This document shows, one piece after another, positions 6,176 to 6,312 of a stretch of DNA of 6,312 bases (position 1 is its first letter; each line of letters opens with the position of its first letter). Position numbers and translations under genes: made by a program. The stretch is from assembly GCA_016927175.1 (NCBI GenBank), contig JAFGNC010000097.1, forward strand, positions 1 through 6,312, given 5' to 3'. Source of the stretch: Gammaproteobacteria bacterium. Lineage in GTDB: Bacteria > Pseudomonadota > Gammaproteobacteria > Steroidobacterales > Rariloculaceae. The notes beneath the pieces are model-generated. The model had not been told where the DNA came from and did not search any database. It saw only the letters and a program-made list of their open reading frames with translations.

Positions 6176-6312
6176 TCAGCCGCGCGTCTGCCCGGTGCCG
6201 CGCACGACGTACTTGTAGCTGGTCAGCTCTTCGGCGCCGACGGGGCCGCGCGCATGGATCCGGCCCGTCGCGATTCCGATCTCCGCGCCCATGCCGAACT
6301 CGCCGCCGTCCG
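6176..6312 (-). CDS. proA: Gamma-glutamyl phosphate reductase (glutamate-5-semialdehyde dehydrogenase), C-terminal fragment
   Basis: Reading the minus strand from the window edge gives 44 codons plus a TGA at 6178-6176. The peptide contains EFGMGAEIGIATGRIHARGP, then VGAEELTSYKYVVRGTGQ, ending TRG. This is the characteristic ProA C-terminus: the FGxGAEIGI-T-R-HARGPVG-E-LTSYK-V--G-GQ-R pattern. ProA reduces gamma-glutamyl phosphate to glutamate 5-semialdehyde with NADPH in proline synthesis, in the cytoplasm. The catalytic cysteine and most of the protein lie beyond the right edge, so activity cannot be judged here. The stop is six bases from the GTG of glpD and in the same frame, which suggests one operon. 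Confidence 0.93.
   Translation of the reverse strand, partial: DGGEFGMGAEIGIATGRIHARGPVGAEELTSYKYVVRGTGQTRG

Overview
The window is very GC-rich (roughly 70% by eye) and densely coding. The two recognisable metabolic genes are a C-terminal fragment of ProA and a complete respiratory GlpD. Both look proteobacterial, and a high-GC gammaproteobacterium is the best guess (inference from protein character; no rRNA or marker gene is present).

Layout, left to right. Positions 1-139 have no gene I can support and hold a short GC-rich direct repeat. From 140 to about 4156, on the minus strand, is one large gene for a 1338-residue multidomain membrane protein: an AAA-like P-loop ATPase, one transmembrane helix, tandem helical repeats, a proprotein-convertase-type P-domain, and 13 WD40-like blades. 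A 110-base divergent intergenic region follows (4157-4269). It holds a candidate promoter for each side and an inverted repeat between them. On the plus strand, 4270-4518 encodes an 82-residue conserved-looking hypothetical protein with a clear Shine-Dalgarno sequence. Its 3' end overlaps by 32 bases the 3' end of a minus-strand glpD (4487-6169). Just upstream of glpD, and in the same frame, is the 3' end of proA (6176 to the window edge), only 6 bases away.

How the genes relate. proA and glpD look like a translationally coupled pair, although they act in unrelated pathways (proline synthesis; glycerol-3-phosphate oxidation feeding the quinone pool). The large ATPase/beta-propeller protein and the small protein are divergently transcribed from a shared region and could be co-regulated, but nothing in the sequence shows a functional link. 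The large protein is the most interesting object here. It resembles signalling or scaffold ATPases with WD40 sensors, but it places a P-domain and most of its mass on what is probably the periplasmic side of the membrane. I see no rRNA, tRNA, CRISPR array, insertion sequence or phage gene.
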